The position numbers and the translations under genes are program-made. The notes under the pieces were generated by a model. It searched no databases and had not been told where the DNA came from. It saw only the letters and a program-made list of their open reading frames with translations. Shown here piece by piece: positions 28,195-37,278 of a stretch of 64,000 nucleotides of DNA (its first letter is position 1; every line of letters begins with the position of its first letter). The stretch covers positions 7,192,001 through 7,256,000 of the forward strand of contig NZ_CP017248.1 of assembly GCF_001735805.1 (NCBI RefSeq), read 5' to 3'. This DNA is from Streptomyces fodineus. Lineage in GTDB: Bacteria; Actinomycetota; Actinomycetes; Streptomycetales; Streptomycetaceae.

Positions 28195-29650
28195 CCCGAA
28201 GGGCTTCCTGAACCACGGCCGCGAGGTCGCCCAGACCCGTCCCGTCGGTGACCGCGTCAAGGACTGGAACGAGGTCTACGTCCCCGGCTCCCTGCTGCCG
28301 ATCATCAGCAAGCAGGCCAGCCGCTGCATGGACTGCGGCATCCCGTTCTGCCACAACGGCTGCCCGCTGGGGAACCTGATCCCCGAGTGGAACGACTACG
28401 CCTACCGCGAGGACTGGGCCGCCGCCCAGGAGCGCCTGCACGCGACCAACAACTTCCCGGAGTTCACCGGTCGCCTCTGCCCGGCCCCCTGCGAGTCGGC
28501 GTGCGTGCTCGGCATCAACCAGCCGCCGGTCACCATCAAGAACGTCGAGGTCTCGATCATCGACAAGGCGTGGGACGCGGGCACCGTCGCCCCGCAGATC
28601 CCCGAGCGCCTGTCCGGCAAGACGGTCGCGGTCATCGGCTCGGGCCCGGCGGGTCTCGCCGCCGCCCAGCAGCTGACCCGGGCCGGCCACACGGTCGCCG
28701 TCTACGAGCGCGCGGACCGCGTCGGAGGCCTCTTGCGGTACGGCATCCCCGAGTTCAAGATGGAGAAGCGGCACATCAACCGCCGTATCGAGCAGATGCG
28801 CGCGGAGGGCACCCGCTTCCGTACCGGTGTCGAGATCGGCCGCGACATCAACGCCCGCGACCTGAAGAAGCGGTACGACGCGATCGTGATCGCCGCCGGC
28901 GCCACGACCGCCCGTGACCTGCCGGTGCCGGGCCGCGAGCTCAAGGGCATCTACCAGGCCATGGAGTACCTGCCCCTGGCGAACAAGGTCCAGGAAGGTG
29001 ACTACGTCACCGCCCCGATCTCGGCCGAGGGCAAGCACGTCGTCGTCATCGGCGGCGGTGACACCGGCGCGGACTGCGTGGGCACCGCCCACCGCCAGGG
29101 CGCGGCCTCCGTCACCCAGCTGGAGATCATGCCCCGCCCGAACGACGAGCGGCACCCGACCAACCAGCCCTGGCCGACCTTCCCGATCCTCTACAAGGTC
29201 ACCTCGGCCCACGAGGAGGGCGGCGAGCGGATCTACTCCGCCTCCACCACCCACTTCGAGGGCGACGAGGACGGCAACGTCCAGTGGCTGCACCTGGCCG
29301 AGGTCGAGTTCGTCGACGGCAAGCTGACGCAGAAGCCGGGCACCGAGCGCAAGATCCCGGCCCAGCTGGTCACCCTCGCCATGGGCTTCACCGGCACCGA
29401 CCGGGACAACGGCCTGGTCGAGCAGTTCGGCCTGGACCTCGACGCACGCGGTAACATCGCCCGCGACGCCGACTTCCAGACCAACGTGCCGGGTGTGTTC
29501 GTCGCCGGTGACGCCGGCCGCGGCCAGTCCCTCATCGTGTGGGCGATCGCGGAGGGCCGCTCGGCCGCCCGCGGTGTCGACCGGTTCCTGACCGGTGCCA
29601 GCGACCTGCCGGCCCCGATCCGCCCGACCGACCGCGCCCTGGCGGTCTGA
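28187..29650 (+). CDS. gltD: Glutamate synthase small subunit GltD
   Basis: GltD passes electrons from NADPH through FAD and Fe-S centres to GltB. The 487-residue protein has two N-terminal Cys clusters (CMDCGIPFCHNGCPLGN near 46-62 and CPAPCESACVLG near 98-109) for the 4Fe-4S centres. The FAD motif GSGPAGLAAAQ lies near 152 and the NADPH motif GGGDTGADCVG near 289. GDAGRGQSLIVWAI closes the FAD site. It overlaps gltB by 8 nt and ends the operon. Confidence 0.97.
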
Positions 29651-29697
29651 CGGCACCCCGAAGAACGTTCCCGTACAACGGCGTACGGAACACTGAC

Positions 29698-29737
29698 GGC
29701 GCCTGCCCAACTGTCCCCGACCGGACGCCGGGCAGGC
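29698..29737 (+). terminator. Hairpin region after gltD
   Basis: The arms gcctgccc and gggcaggc pair across about 20 nt, followed by gtcgttg. A smaller imperfect stem (gttcccgtac/gtacggaac) precedes it. Together they probably end gltBD. Confidence 0.6.
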
Positions 29738-29762
29738 GTCGTTGCATGTCCGGCTGTGGGCG

Positions 29763-30010
29763 CTACTCGTACCAGACGCCCGCGAGCGGCCCGCGCTCGG
29801 TGACGGCCCGCACCCCGGACAGCTGCGGTACAGCTGGCTGATCGTGCCGAGCGGTCGGCCAGTTCCTCGACCGTGCCGGTGGCCTCCAGCGCCCAGCTCG
29901 ACGGGCGGTCGGTGAGGGTGAACAGCCGGTTGTGCAGACGGTCTCCGCGGACCCGGTCGCCGTAGAAGTGCACGCCGACGTCGACGAGGTGGCGCGGGGC
30001 CTGAGCGTCG
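29763..30010 (-). pseudogene. Decayed gene fragment of unknown function
   Basis: On the minus strand the frame HLVDVGVHFYGDRVRGDR ... SSWALEATGTVEELADR has Streptomyces-like codon use but no start of its own. The continuation PQLSGVRAVTERGPLAGVWYE, ending at a TAG (29765-29763), is in another frame. The switch falls near 29845. The fragment abuts the rhomboid gene stop. It looks like a truncated, frameshifted remnant of a small gene; I do not recognise the family. Confidence 0.45.
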
Positions 30011-30017
30011 CTGACGT

Positions 30018-30884
30018 TCAGGCGGTCAGCGATGTCACCTTCATCCAGGTGAGCGCCAGCAGCAGCGCCAGCACCGCCACGCACACCCCCGCCTGGACCG
30101 GCGTGCGCCGGCCGTCCCGGGGTGCGTACGCGTAGGCCAGCGTCACCACTCCGCCCGCCAGCAGGCCGCCGAGGTGGGCCTGCCAGGAGGTCGCCCAGGC
30201 GGAGATCACCAGCCACAGCAGCAGACCGGCCATGTACTGGTTGACGGCGCGCATGTCATGGCCCAGGCGGCGGCCCATGACCCAGTACGCGGTGCCCAGG
30301 CCGAAGATCGCGCCGGACGCGCCGACGGTGAAGGTCGTGGGGGCGAGCAGCAGCACCAGGACCGAGCCGCCCAGTGCCGACAGCAGATACAGCGCGAGAT
30401 AGCGGACCCGGCCCAGCTGCGCCTCGACCACCCGGCCGATGTTCCACAGCGCGAGCATGTTGAACAGGATGTGCGTGAGGCCGAACGTGCCCTCGCCGGG
30501 CGTCAGATGCAGGAACGCACCGGTCAGCAGCCGGTACCACTCGCCGTGCGCGACGCCCTGCGGGAGATACCCGGGAGGCACGGTGCCGAGCATCGCGAAG
30601 CGGTCCTCGACCGACGGCCGGGCCAACTCGGCCAGATAGGCGAGCACGTTGAGCCCGATGAGTACGTACGACACCAACGGCACCGTGCTGATCCGGCCGC
30701 CGAACGCGGTACGTGCCTGCCGGATCGACCGCGCTCCCTCCTTCACGCACTCCACGCACTGATGACCGACGGAGGCCTCGCGCATGCAGGACGGGCAGAT
30801 GTAGCGGTCGCAGCGGGTGCAGCGGACATGGGACTCCACCTGCGGATGACGGAAGCAGGTGGTGATGGCGGAATCGGCGGCCAC
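30018..30884 (-). CDS. Rhomboid-family intramembrane serine protease with N-terminal zinc finger
   Basis: GTG 30884, preceded by gaggag, gives 288 residues. The first 55 residues hold a B-box-like zinc finger (CFRHP, RCTRCDRYICPSC, HQCVEC). About six membrane segments follow. The catalytic Ser lies in GASGAIFGLG and the catalytic His in WQAHLGGLLAGG, with Asn/His in HILFNMLALW of the earlier helix. It cleaves substrates inside the membrane. It stands alone on the minus strand between gltD and the divergent VWA gene. The substrate is unknown. Confidence 0.92.
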   Translation of the reverse strand: MAADSAITTCFRHPQVESHVRCTRCDRYICPSCMREASVGHQCVECVKEGARSIRQARTAFGGRISTVPLVSYVLIGLNVLAYLAELARPSVEDRFAMLGTVPPGYLPQGVAHGEWYRLLTGAFLHLTPGEGTFGLTHILFNMLALWNIGRVVEAQLGRVRYLALYLLSALGGSVLVLLLAPTTFTVGASGAIFGLGTAYWVMGRRLGHDMRAVNQYMAGLLLWLVISAWATSWQAHLGGLLAGGVVTLAYAYAPRDGRRTPVQAGVCVAVLALLLALTWMKVTSLTA

Positions 30885-31027
30885 GGCCGGCTCCTCGTGA
30901 GAGAGAAGGGGGACAGAACGAGCCGCTGGGGTCGGCGGCGAACAAAATAGCGAACCGATGTGACGGGAGCGACACCTGGGGCAGGTGATCACGTAGGCTC
31001 GGCGTCCGGAGTTGCCCAGGGGGGACC

Positions 31028-31753
31028 ATGGCCGCGATCAGTCTCAGCAAGGTGGAGCAGACCGCGCCCGCGCTCGTCGGCGCCTACCGGTCGGCCGGAG
31101 TGTCGCTCACCAAGCACGGCCTGGACGGGCTGCGCGCCGCCGTCTACCTCGTGGTCGACTACTCCGGCTCGATGAAGCCGTACTACAAGGACGGCAGCGT
31201 ACAGACGCTCGCCGACCGGGTGCTGGGCCTGTCCGCGCACCTGGACGACGACGGCCGGGTGCCGGTGGTGTTCTTCTCCACCGACGTCGACGCGGTCACC
31301 GACATCGCCCTCGACCGGCACGAGGGCGGCGTCGAGCGGATCGTGGCCGGGCTCGGGCACATGGGCAGGACCAGCTACCACCTGGCGATGGACGCCGTCA
31401 TCGACCACTACCTGGACAGCGGTGCCACCGACCCGGCCCTGGTCGTCTTCCAGACCGACGGCGGCCCGATCAACAAGCTCGCCGCCGAACGCTATCTGTG
31501 CAAGGCGGCCAGGCTGCCGCTGTTCTGGCAGTTCGTCGGCTTCGGCGACCCGGACAGCCGGCAGTTCGACTTCCTGCGCAAGCTCGACGAACTGGCCGTA
31601 CCGGACAAGCGGATCGTGGACAACGCCGGCTTCTTCCACGCCGGCCAGGATCCCCGAGGCGTCTGTGACGCCGAACTGTACGACCGGCTCGTCGGCGAGT
31701 TCCCCCGGTGGCTGGCGGCCGCACGCGCCGCGGGCATCGTGCGGACTGCCTAA
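31028..31753 (+). CDS. VWA domain protein (TerY/TerF-like)
   Basis: This 241-residue protein is essentially one von Willebrand A domain. The metal-ion adhesion site DYSGSMK lies at about 44-50, with the second Thr in GRTSYHLA and the Asp in FQTDGG. The N-terminal region SLSKVEQTAPALV resembles the VWA proteins of tellurite-resistance (Ter) and TerD clusters in Streptomyces. No signal peptide is visible, so it is cytoplasmic. A ggggac site precedes ATG 31028. The TetR gene follows after 23 nt. The binding partner is unknown. Confidence 0.88.
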   Translation: MAAISLSKVEQTAPALVGAYRSAGVSLTKHGLDGLRAAVYLVVDYSGSMKPYYKDGSVQTLADRVLGLSAHLDDDGRVPVVFFSTDVDAVTDIALDRHEGGVERIVAGLGHMGRTSYHLAMDAVIDHYLDSGATDPALVVFQTDGGPINKLAAERYLCKAARLPLFWQFVGFGDPDSRQFDFLRKLDELAVPDKRIVDNAGFFHAGQDPRGVCDAELYDRLVGEFPRWLAAARAAGIVRTA

Positions 31754-31776
31754 CGGGTGTTTGAAACAATGGGTGC

Positions 31777-32388
31777 GTGCCCACCAAGAAGAAGCCCCAG
31801 GTGACCGCGGCGGCGGCCCGGCGCGGCGAACTCCTCGGCATCGCTGCCGAGGTCTTCGCCGAGCACGGCTACAACGCCACCACCGTCCGCCGGATCGCCG
31901 ACCACGCCGGGATGCTCGCGGGCAGCCTGTACTACCACTTCGACTCCAAGGAGTCGATGCTGGAGGAGATCCTGCGGACCTTCCTCGACGAGCTGTGGGA
32001 CGGCTACGACACCGTCCTCGCCGCCGGACTCGGGCCCCGCGAGACGCTGGAGGCACTCGTCACCGAGTCCTTCCGGGAGATCGACCGGCACCGCGCCGCC
32101 GTCGCCATCTACCAGAAGGAGAGCGGGCAGCTCGTCGCCCAGGACCGGTTCGCGTTCCTCGCCGACTCCCAGCGCCGGTTCGAGAAGGCCTGGCTCAGCA
32201 CGCTGGAACGTGGGGTCGCCGAGCGCGTCTTCCGCGCCGATCTCGACGTCCGCCTCACCTACCGGTTCGTGCGCGACACCGTGTGGGTCGCCGCCTCCTG
32301 GTACCGGCCCGGCGGACGGCACAGCCCCGAGGAGATCGCCCGCCAGTATCTGACGATGGTGCTGGACGGGATCGCCGTACGCGCCTAG
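31777..32388 (+). CDS. TetR/AcrR-family regulator, KstR2-like
   Basis: GTG 31777 gives 203 residues. The N-terminal DNA-binding domain is clear: IAAEVFAEHGYNATTVRRIADHAGM and then GSLYYHFDSKESMLEEIL. The wording of the recognition helix (MLAGSLYYHFDSKESM) resembles KstR2-type regulators of steroid or CoA-ester metabolism; that link is from memory and the target is not in this window. The C-terminal helical domain probably binds an acyl-CoA-like ligand. It is downstream of the VWA gene and may share its transcript. Confidence 0.85.
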   Translation: MPTKKKPQVTAAAARRGELLGIAAEVFAEHGYNATTVRRIADHAGMLAGSLYYHFDSKESMLEEILRTFLDELWDGYDTVLAAGLGPRETLEALVTESFREIDRHRAAVAIYQKESGQLVAQDRFAFLADSQRRFEKAWLSTLERGVAERVFRADLDVRLTYRFVRDTVWVAASWYRPGGRHSPEEIARQYLTMVLDGIAVRA

Positions 32389-32400
32389 AGCGCCGTACGT

Positions 32401-32883
32401 TCAGCCGGTCAGGCGGGCCGCCGCGGTGCGCTGGCGCTCGCTCATCACGGACAGGAACCGGATCACGGTGCGCAGTTCGTCCGTGCTGAACTCCTCGCAG
32501 GCCTCGACGACGTCCCGCGCCCAGTCCTCGAAGAACTCGGCGAGCTCGGCGATCTTGTCCTCGTTCAGCTCGACCAGGACCCGGCGCTTGTCCGTCGGGT
32601 GCTTGACCCTGCGGACGAATCCCTTGGCCTCCAGCCGGTCGAGCAGGCCCGTGACGGAGGCGGGGGCGAGCCCGGTCAGCTCGGCGAGGTCCTTCGCGGT
32701 GAGCGGGCCCTGCCGCTGGAGGAAGTCCAGGGTCTTCTCCTCCGTCGCGTTCAGCCCCTGCTTGGCGGCGACGGCCGAGTGGAACATGACCGTGACCCCG
32801 CTGTGCGCCCGGCCCACGGCCATGAGCTGGTCCAGCACCTCGGACCGCGCCGCCTCGCCCCGCTTCTGCTCTGCCTTGGCCAT
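32401..32883 (-). CDS. MarR-family regulator divergent from an MFS exporter
   Basis: This 160-residue MarR protein has the winged-helix core LTAKDLAELTGLAPASVTGLLDRLEAKGFVRR (about 60-93) and the wing DKRRVLVELN. Dimerisation helices flank it. It is transcribed away from the DHA2 exporter at 33009. The shared 126-nt region carries two copies of an 18-bp inverted repeat, one of them just before its own start. This strongly suggests it represses itself and the exporter. Confidence 0.9.
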   Translation of the reverse strand: MAKAEQKRGEAARSEVLDQLMAVGRAHSGVTVMFHSAVAAKQGLNATEEKTLDFLQRQGPLTAKDLAELTGLAPASVTGLLDRLEAKGFVRRVKHPTDKRRVLVELNEDKIAELAEFFEDWARDVVEACEEFSTDELRTVIRFLSVMSERQRTAAARLTG

Positions 32884-32903
32884 GTCTCCAGACTAGCAAA
32901 AAT

Positions 32904-32921
32904 TTCGTTCGGTCGAACTAA
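32904..32921. promoter_or_regulatory. MarR operator copy 1
   Basis: The 18-bp sequence ttcgttcggtcgaactaa differs at two positions from the copy at 32956. It lies 21 nt before the MarR start. Confidence 0.65.
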
Positions 32922-32955
32922 CGACTTGCGGGGGTGGCAGTGGCGGTGCAACTCT

Positions 32956-32973
32956 TTCGTTAGGTCGAACGAA
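32956..32973. promoter_or_regulatory. MarR operator copy 2
   Basis: The sequence ttcgttaggtcgaacgaa has perfect ttcgtt/aacgaa arms and lies 35 nt before the exporter start. Confidence 0.7.
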
Positions 32974-33008
32974 ATAAATCCGGAGTCCGAGGAGTCAAGG
33001 AGACCTCC

Positions 33009-34448
33009 ATGTCCGCAACCCTCACCGAACCCGCCGCCACCACGGCGCAACCGCATCCGCGCCGCTGGGCCGCCGCCGTCGTGATGATGATCGCGGCGCT
33101 CATGGACCTGCTGGACACGACGATCGTCAACGTGGCCGTGCCGTCCATCAGCCGCGATCTGCACGCCTCGGCGAGCGACCTCCAGTGGGTCGTCTCCGCC
33201 TATCTGCTCGGCTTCGCCGCCGCCCTGATCGTCTCCGGCCACCTCGGCGACCGCATCGGCCGCCGCCCGCTCTTCCTCTCCGGTACGGCCGGTTTCGGGC
33301 TGGCGAGCCTCGCCTGCGGGATCGCCCAGTCGCCGGGCCAGCTGATCGTCGCACGCGCGGTGCAGGGCGTCCTCGCGGCCGTGCTGGTGCCGCAGGTGAT
33401 CGGCTCGTTCCGCACCCTCTTCCAGGGCAAGGAACGCGGCGCCGCCTTCGGGATGTACGGGGCGGTCGCCGGGTTCGCCTCCGCCGTCGGGCTGCTGCTC
33501 GGCGGGGTGCTCACGGACGCCGACCTGTTCGGCTGGGGCTGGCGCTCGGTGTTCCTGGTGAACGTGCCGGTGGCCGTGGCGACCTTCGTCGGCGGGCTGC
33601 TGCTGGTCCCGGCCACGCGGGAGCGGTCTGCGGGCCGTCCCGATGTCCTGGGCAGCCTGCTGCTGGCCGGCGGGCTGGTCGCGATCGTGCTGCCGCTGGT
33701 GCAGGGCCGGGAGAACGGCTGGCCGCTGTGGGGCTGGGGCTGCCTCGGGACGGGGGTCGTGACCGTGGTGGGGCTCGGGGTGTACGAGGCCCGACGGCAC
33801 CGGCCCGGGACCGTACCGCTGCTGCCCGCACGCGCCTTCCGGCTCCCCGCGTTCTCCGTGGGCGTGCTCGTCCAGCTGCTGTTCTCCGTCGGCATGCAGG
33901 GCTTCTTCCTGGTCTTCGCGGTCTGGCTGCAGGCCGGGGAGCGGTACACGCCGATGCAGGCCGGTCTGGTGACGGTCGCCTTCTCGGCCGGTGGTTTCCT
34001 GACCGCGCCCGCCGCCGACGGGCTCGCCGTACGGTACGGGCGGCTGGTGCTCGGGGCCGGGGCGCTGATGATGGCGGGCGGCTTCGGCTGGGTGGGCGCC
34101 GTGGTCGACGGCGCGCCTGCCGCGCATGCCGGGGCCTGGCCGATGGTGCCGGGGCTGCTCATCGCCGGGGCGGGGCTCGGCTTCCTGGTGGTGCCGCTGG
34201 TGAACGTGGTGCTGTCGGCGGTGCCGGGGGAGTTGGCCGGCGGGGCGTCCGGGATCTTCTCCACGGCTCAGCAGTTCGGGGGAGCGCTGGGTGCCGCCGT
34301 GGTCGGCACGGTGTTCTTCGGGGCCGCCGGGAAGGGGATGACGGGGGCGCTGGCGGATGCGATGCCGTGGGTGGTCGGGGCGTTCGCGGTGTGCGGGGGC
34401 TTGTGTGCGGCGCTTCCCCGGCGGGGGTCGGCCGAGCAACTCGGCTGA
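33009..34448 (+). CDS. DHA2-type MFS drug exporter (EmrB/QacA family)
   Basis: This 479-residue protein has about 14 membrane segments, as expected for the DHA2 family. The first segment carries the family motif LDTTIVNVAVPSI (about 36-48). Motif A GDRIGRRPLF follows near 80, and motif C-like glycine-rich segments (GLLLGGVLTD) lie near 165. It should export hydrophobic drugs or a secondary metabolite using the proton gradient. ATG 33009 has a ggagacc site upstream. It is controlled with the divergent MarR gene through two operators. Confidence 0.93.
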   Translation: MSATLTEPAATTAQPHPRRWAAAVVMMIAALMDLLDTTIVNVAVPSISRDLHASASDLQWVVSAYLLGFAAALIVSGHLGDRIGRRPLFLSGTAGFGLASLACGIAQSPGQLIVARAVQGVLAAVLVPQVIGSFRTLFQGKERGAAFGMYGAVAGFASAVGLLLGGVLTDADLFGWGWRSVFLVNVPVAVATFVGGLLLVPATRERSAGRPDVLGSLLLAGGLVAIVLPLVQGRENGWPLWGWGCLGTGVVTVVGLGVYEARRHRPGTVPLLPARAFRLPAFSVGVLVQLLFSVGMQGFFLVFAVWLQAGERYTPMQAGLVTVAFSAGGFLTAPAADGLAVRYGRLVLGAGALMMAGGFGWVGAVVDGAPAAHAGAWPMVPGLLIAGAGLGFLVVPLVNVVLSAVPGELAGGASGIFSTAQQFGGALGAAVVGTVFFGAAGKGMTGALADAMPWVVGAFAVCGGLCAALPRRGSAEQLG

Positions 34449-34484
34449 CACCGTGGGCGGAGCCCCCGGCGCGGTCTCGTGACC

Positions 34485-35402
34485 CTACGTGTCGCACTCC
34501 AGTACCGTCCGGCACAGCCCGCACCGCGCCCGTACCCGGCCTTGCACCGGCACCCGGATCCGCTGATGGCAGGTGGGGCAGGAGAAGGAGACGCGGAGCC
34601 GGCCCGCCGGGTCGGGGGAGAAGGCGTAGGGAACCGCCGGCTGGACGCCGGAGGCGTGCCGTCGGTCGTGGGCATAGCGGCGCCGCCCCGCCCAGCCGGC
34701 CCCGGTCAGCGGCGGCTGCTGCTCGTCGCGGCGGGCCCGGGCCATCCCCTGGGCGTACGCGTCGTAGGCCTGCGGGCTGGTGAACCACACCGAGGGGTCC
34801 TCGTGGAAGAGCAGCGCCCGCTTCGCCAGGACGTAACCGAACTCCTCCGGGGTGAGGTAGCCGAGCTTCTGCGAGGAGACCCCGTCCTCCCGGAAGGCGT
34901 CCAGCAGCAGCCAGCCCGCGCCCAGATACGTCGTCACCGTGTCCGTGAGGATCTCGTTCTCCGCCGTGGTCGGGAAGGAGAGGTCCAGACGGTGCAGGTA
35001 GACGTGCGCCACCTCGTGGGCGAGCGCCGCGCCGATGTCCCTGCGATGGGTGCGGAAACGATCGTTCAGTTCCACGAAGTACTCGGGGCCCGCCGCCAGT
35101 TCGACGTTCGCCGCGTGGGTCATCTCCCGGAAACCGACGACCAGCCGCGCGTCCGGCAGCCGGAAGTGCCGCACGATCTCGCGGGCCACCCGCTGCGCAC
35201 CCAGATGCAGGTCGTCGGTGTCGCAGAAGGCCACGTCGGCCGGGGCCAGGCTGACCGAGAACGTCTGGACGGCGTCGTAGGACAGCCGCTTGTACAGCGC
35301 GGTGATGGCGGCCCGCACCGTCTCCAGGTGCGGGTAGCCGTGCTGGACCGGTCCGCCGTTCGCCACGTCCACACCCCCAAAGACGCCGGAACTCCTCTCC
35401 AC
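34485..35402 (-). CDS. Zinc metalloprotease-like protein with C-terminal zinc ribbon
   Basis: The 305-residue protein contains a zincin motif HEVAHVYLH (about residues 129-137) with a likely third ligand Glu in TTAENEILTD, as in M48/ImmA-like peptidases. The C-terminus has two CxxC pairs (CPTCHQ and CGLCRT) forming a zinc ribbon. No membrane segments are seen, so it is cytoplasmic. The start is uncertain: GTG 35402 is the first possible, but a GTG about 14 codons later has a better-spaced ggggg site. The family is unnamed to me. It lies between an exporter and a beta-galactosidase gene with no clear link. Confidence 0.75.
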   Translation of the reverse strand: MERSSGVFGGVDVANGGPVQHGYPHLETVRAAITALYKRLSYDAVQTFSVSLAPADVAFCDTDDLHLGAQRVAREIVRHFRLPDARLVVGFREMTHAANVELAAGPEYFVELNDRFRTHRRDIGAALAHEVAHVYLHRLDLSFPTTAENEILTDTVTTYLGAGWLLLDAFREDGVSSQKLGYLTPEEFGYVLAKRALLFHEDPSVWFTSPQAYDAYAQGMARARRDEQQPPLTGAGWAGRRRYAHDRRHASGVQPAVPYAFSPDPAGRLRVSFSCPTCHQRIRVPVQGRVRARCGLCRTVLECDT

Positions 35403-35424
35403 TGTAGGCGGGAAGGGCGGCTGG

Positions 35425-37179
35425 TCACACGGGCAGGAGACGGGGCGCCGGGCGGTCCGGGCCGGTCTCCCGGAGCTCCAGCACCCACACCTCGTTCTCG
35501 CCCTCCCGCAGCACCGGGCCGGGGACGTACAAAGACCGCTGGGGGCCCACCGACCAGTAGCGGCCCAGGTTGAAGCCGTTGATCCAGACGAACCCGCGCG
35601 TCAGGCCGGGCAGCTCCAGCCGGGCGTCCCCGGGCCCGCGGACGATCACAGTCCCCCGGTACAGGCCCGCGGCGCCCGCCTCGGGCAGCGCGCCGAACGG
35701 CACCCGCGTCACTCCGCCGGAGAAGGCGTCCAGATCCAGCCCACGCGCGCGTACCCCGTGCAGATACTGCCGCTCGTGCAGAACGCCGCCGGTGATCCCC
35801 TTCGCCTCGCCGAAGCGCGGCCCGTAGTTCACGCGCCCCAGGGACTCCACCCACAGCTCCACACGCGCGGGGCCCGCGACGGGCTCCTTCAGCCGCGGTT
35901 CCTCCTCGGTGAGCACGCCGGCCCGCTCACCGTCGACGTACACCACCGCGAGATCCCGCAGCCCGCGCAGGGTCAGGGGATACGGCTGCCGGGGGCCGGG
36001 CACCTCCACCTCGTAGCGCACCAGGCCCCGGGTGACGTGCAGTTCCTCGAAGGTGGGCGGCAGGGGTGCCGTCCTCTCCTCTCCGCCCAGCGTCTCCAGG
36101 ACGTCCCCCAGGGGTGCCCAGCCGTCGAGCGTCACCTCCGCAGGGCGGCCCAACGGGGCGGGCAGTGGCGGAAGTTCGGGGAGCGGCTCCCGGTGGTAGC
36201 CGGCGAGTACCTCTCGGAAGCGCCAGAACTTCTGCGTCGGGCGGCCGTACTCGTCCACGGGAGCGTCGTAGTCGTACGAGGTCACATCCGGCTCCAGCGG
36301 GCCCTCGTGCAGCTCGCCGCCCCGGTTGGCGCCCGCCCAGCCGCCGAAACTCGTGCCGCCGTGCGCCATGTAGAGGTTCACCGACGCCCCGCACTCCAGG
36401 ATCTCCCGCAGCGCCTCGGCCGCCTCCCCGGGGTCGCGGACGACGCGCTCGCCGGCCCAGTGGTCGAACCAGCCGCACCAGAACTCCATGCACATCAGCG
36501 GGCCCTCGGGGCGGTGGCGGCGCAGCGTCTCGAAGGCCACGCGCGCGTGGGAGCCGAAATTCACCGTGGCGAGCACCCCAGGCAGCGAACCTCCGGTCAG
36601 CATGTGGTCCTCGGGGCCGTCCGAGGTGAACAGCGGGACCGTGACCCCCTGGACGCGCAGCAGACCCGCCAGCTCCTCCAGATGGCCGGTGTCGCTGCCG
36701 TAGCTGCCGTACTCGTTCTCGACCTGCACCAGGACCACCGGGCCGCCGCGGTCGATCTGCCGGGGCACGATCTGGTGCGTCACCCGGTGGAACCAGTGCC
36801 GTACGTGGGACAGATAGCGCTCGTCACACGTGCGTACGCGCGTGCCCGGCTCGCCCGTGACCCAGGGCGGCAGTCCGCCGTTCTCCCACTCGGCGCAGAT
36901 GTAGGGGCCGGGCCGGACGATCGCCCACAGACCGGCCTCCCGGACCGCGTCCAGGAACCGGCCGAGCGCCTGCACGTCCCGGTAGGTGCCGGGGCGCGGC
37001 TGGTGCAGATTCCACGGGACGTAGGTCTCCACGCAGTTCAGGCCCATCGCCCGCAGCATCGCCAGCCGGTGCCGCCAGTACTCCTCGTGCACCCGGAAGT
37101 AGTGCAGCGCCCCCGACAGCAGCCGTACCGGCCGCCCGTCCAGCAGGAAGTCGGATTCCCCCACCGCGAACTCGCTCAT
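35425..37179 (-). CDS. Glycoside hydrolase family 35 beta-galactosidase
   Basis: From ATG 37179 the protein has 584 residues. The catalytic GH35 barrel occupies about residues 10-330: LLSGALHYFRV, VPWNLHQPRPG and RPGPYICAEWENGGLP are family signatures. The acid/base Glu lies in VQVENEYGSYG and the nucleophile Glu in MCMEFWCGWFDHW. Beta-sandwich jelly-roll domains follow, ending in FVWINGFNLGRYW. No signal peptide is visible, so it probably acts in the cytoplasm on imported beta-galactosides. It diverges from an AraC-type regulator. Confidence 0.95.
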   Translation of the reverse strand: MSEFAVGESDFLLDGRPVRLLSGALHYFRVHEEYWRHRLAMLRAMGLNCVETYVPWNLHQPRPGTYRDVQALGRFLDAVREAGLWAIVRPGPYICAEWENGGLPPWVTGEPGTRVRTCDERYLSHVRHWFHRVTHQIVPRQIDRGGPVVLVQVENEYGSYGSDTGHLEELAGLLRVQGVTVPLFTSDGPEDHMLTGGSLPGVLATVNFGSHARVAFETLRRHRPEGPLMCMEFWCGWFDHWAGERVVRDPGEAAEALREILECGASVNLYMAHGGTSFGGWAGANRGGELHEGPLEPDVTSYDYDAPVDEYGRPTQKFWRFREVLAGYHREPLPELPPLPAPLGRPAEVTLDGWAPLGDVLETLGGEERTAPLPPTFEELHVTRGLVRYEVEVPGPRQPYPLTLRGLRDLAVVYVDGERAGVLTEEEPRLKEPVAGPARVELWVESLGRVNYGPRFGEAKGITGGVLHERQYLHGVRARGLDLDAFSGGVTRVPFGALPEAGAAGLYRGTVIVRGPGDARLELPGLTRGFVWINGFNLGRYWSVGPQRSLYVPGPVLREGENEVWVLELRETGPDRPAPRLLPV

Positions 37180-37237
37180 GCGCCCCAGCCTCACCCCTTC
37201 CGGCGGTCCGCGCCATGGACGAAGATCGGCGCTGCTT

Positions 37238-37249
37238 GGACAAAAGTCC
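37238..37249. promoter_or_regulatory. Palindrome in the GH35/AraC divergent promoter region
   Basis: The sequence ggac-aaaa-gtcc is symmetric and central in the 99-nt divergent region, 30 nt before the AraC-type start. It may be the operator. Confidence 0.35.
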
Positions 37250-37278
37250 GCCCCACCGCACGCCCGGGAGGAGCGCCG

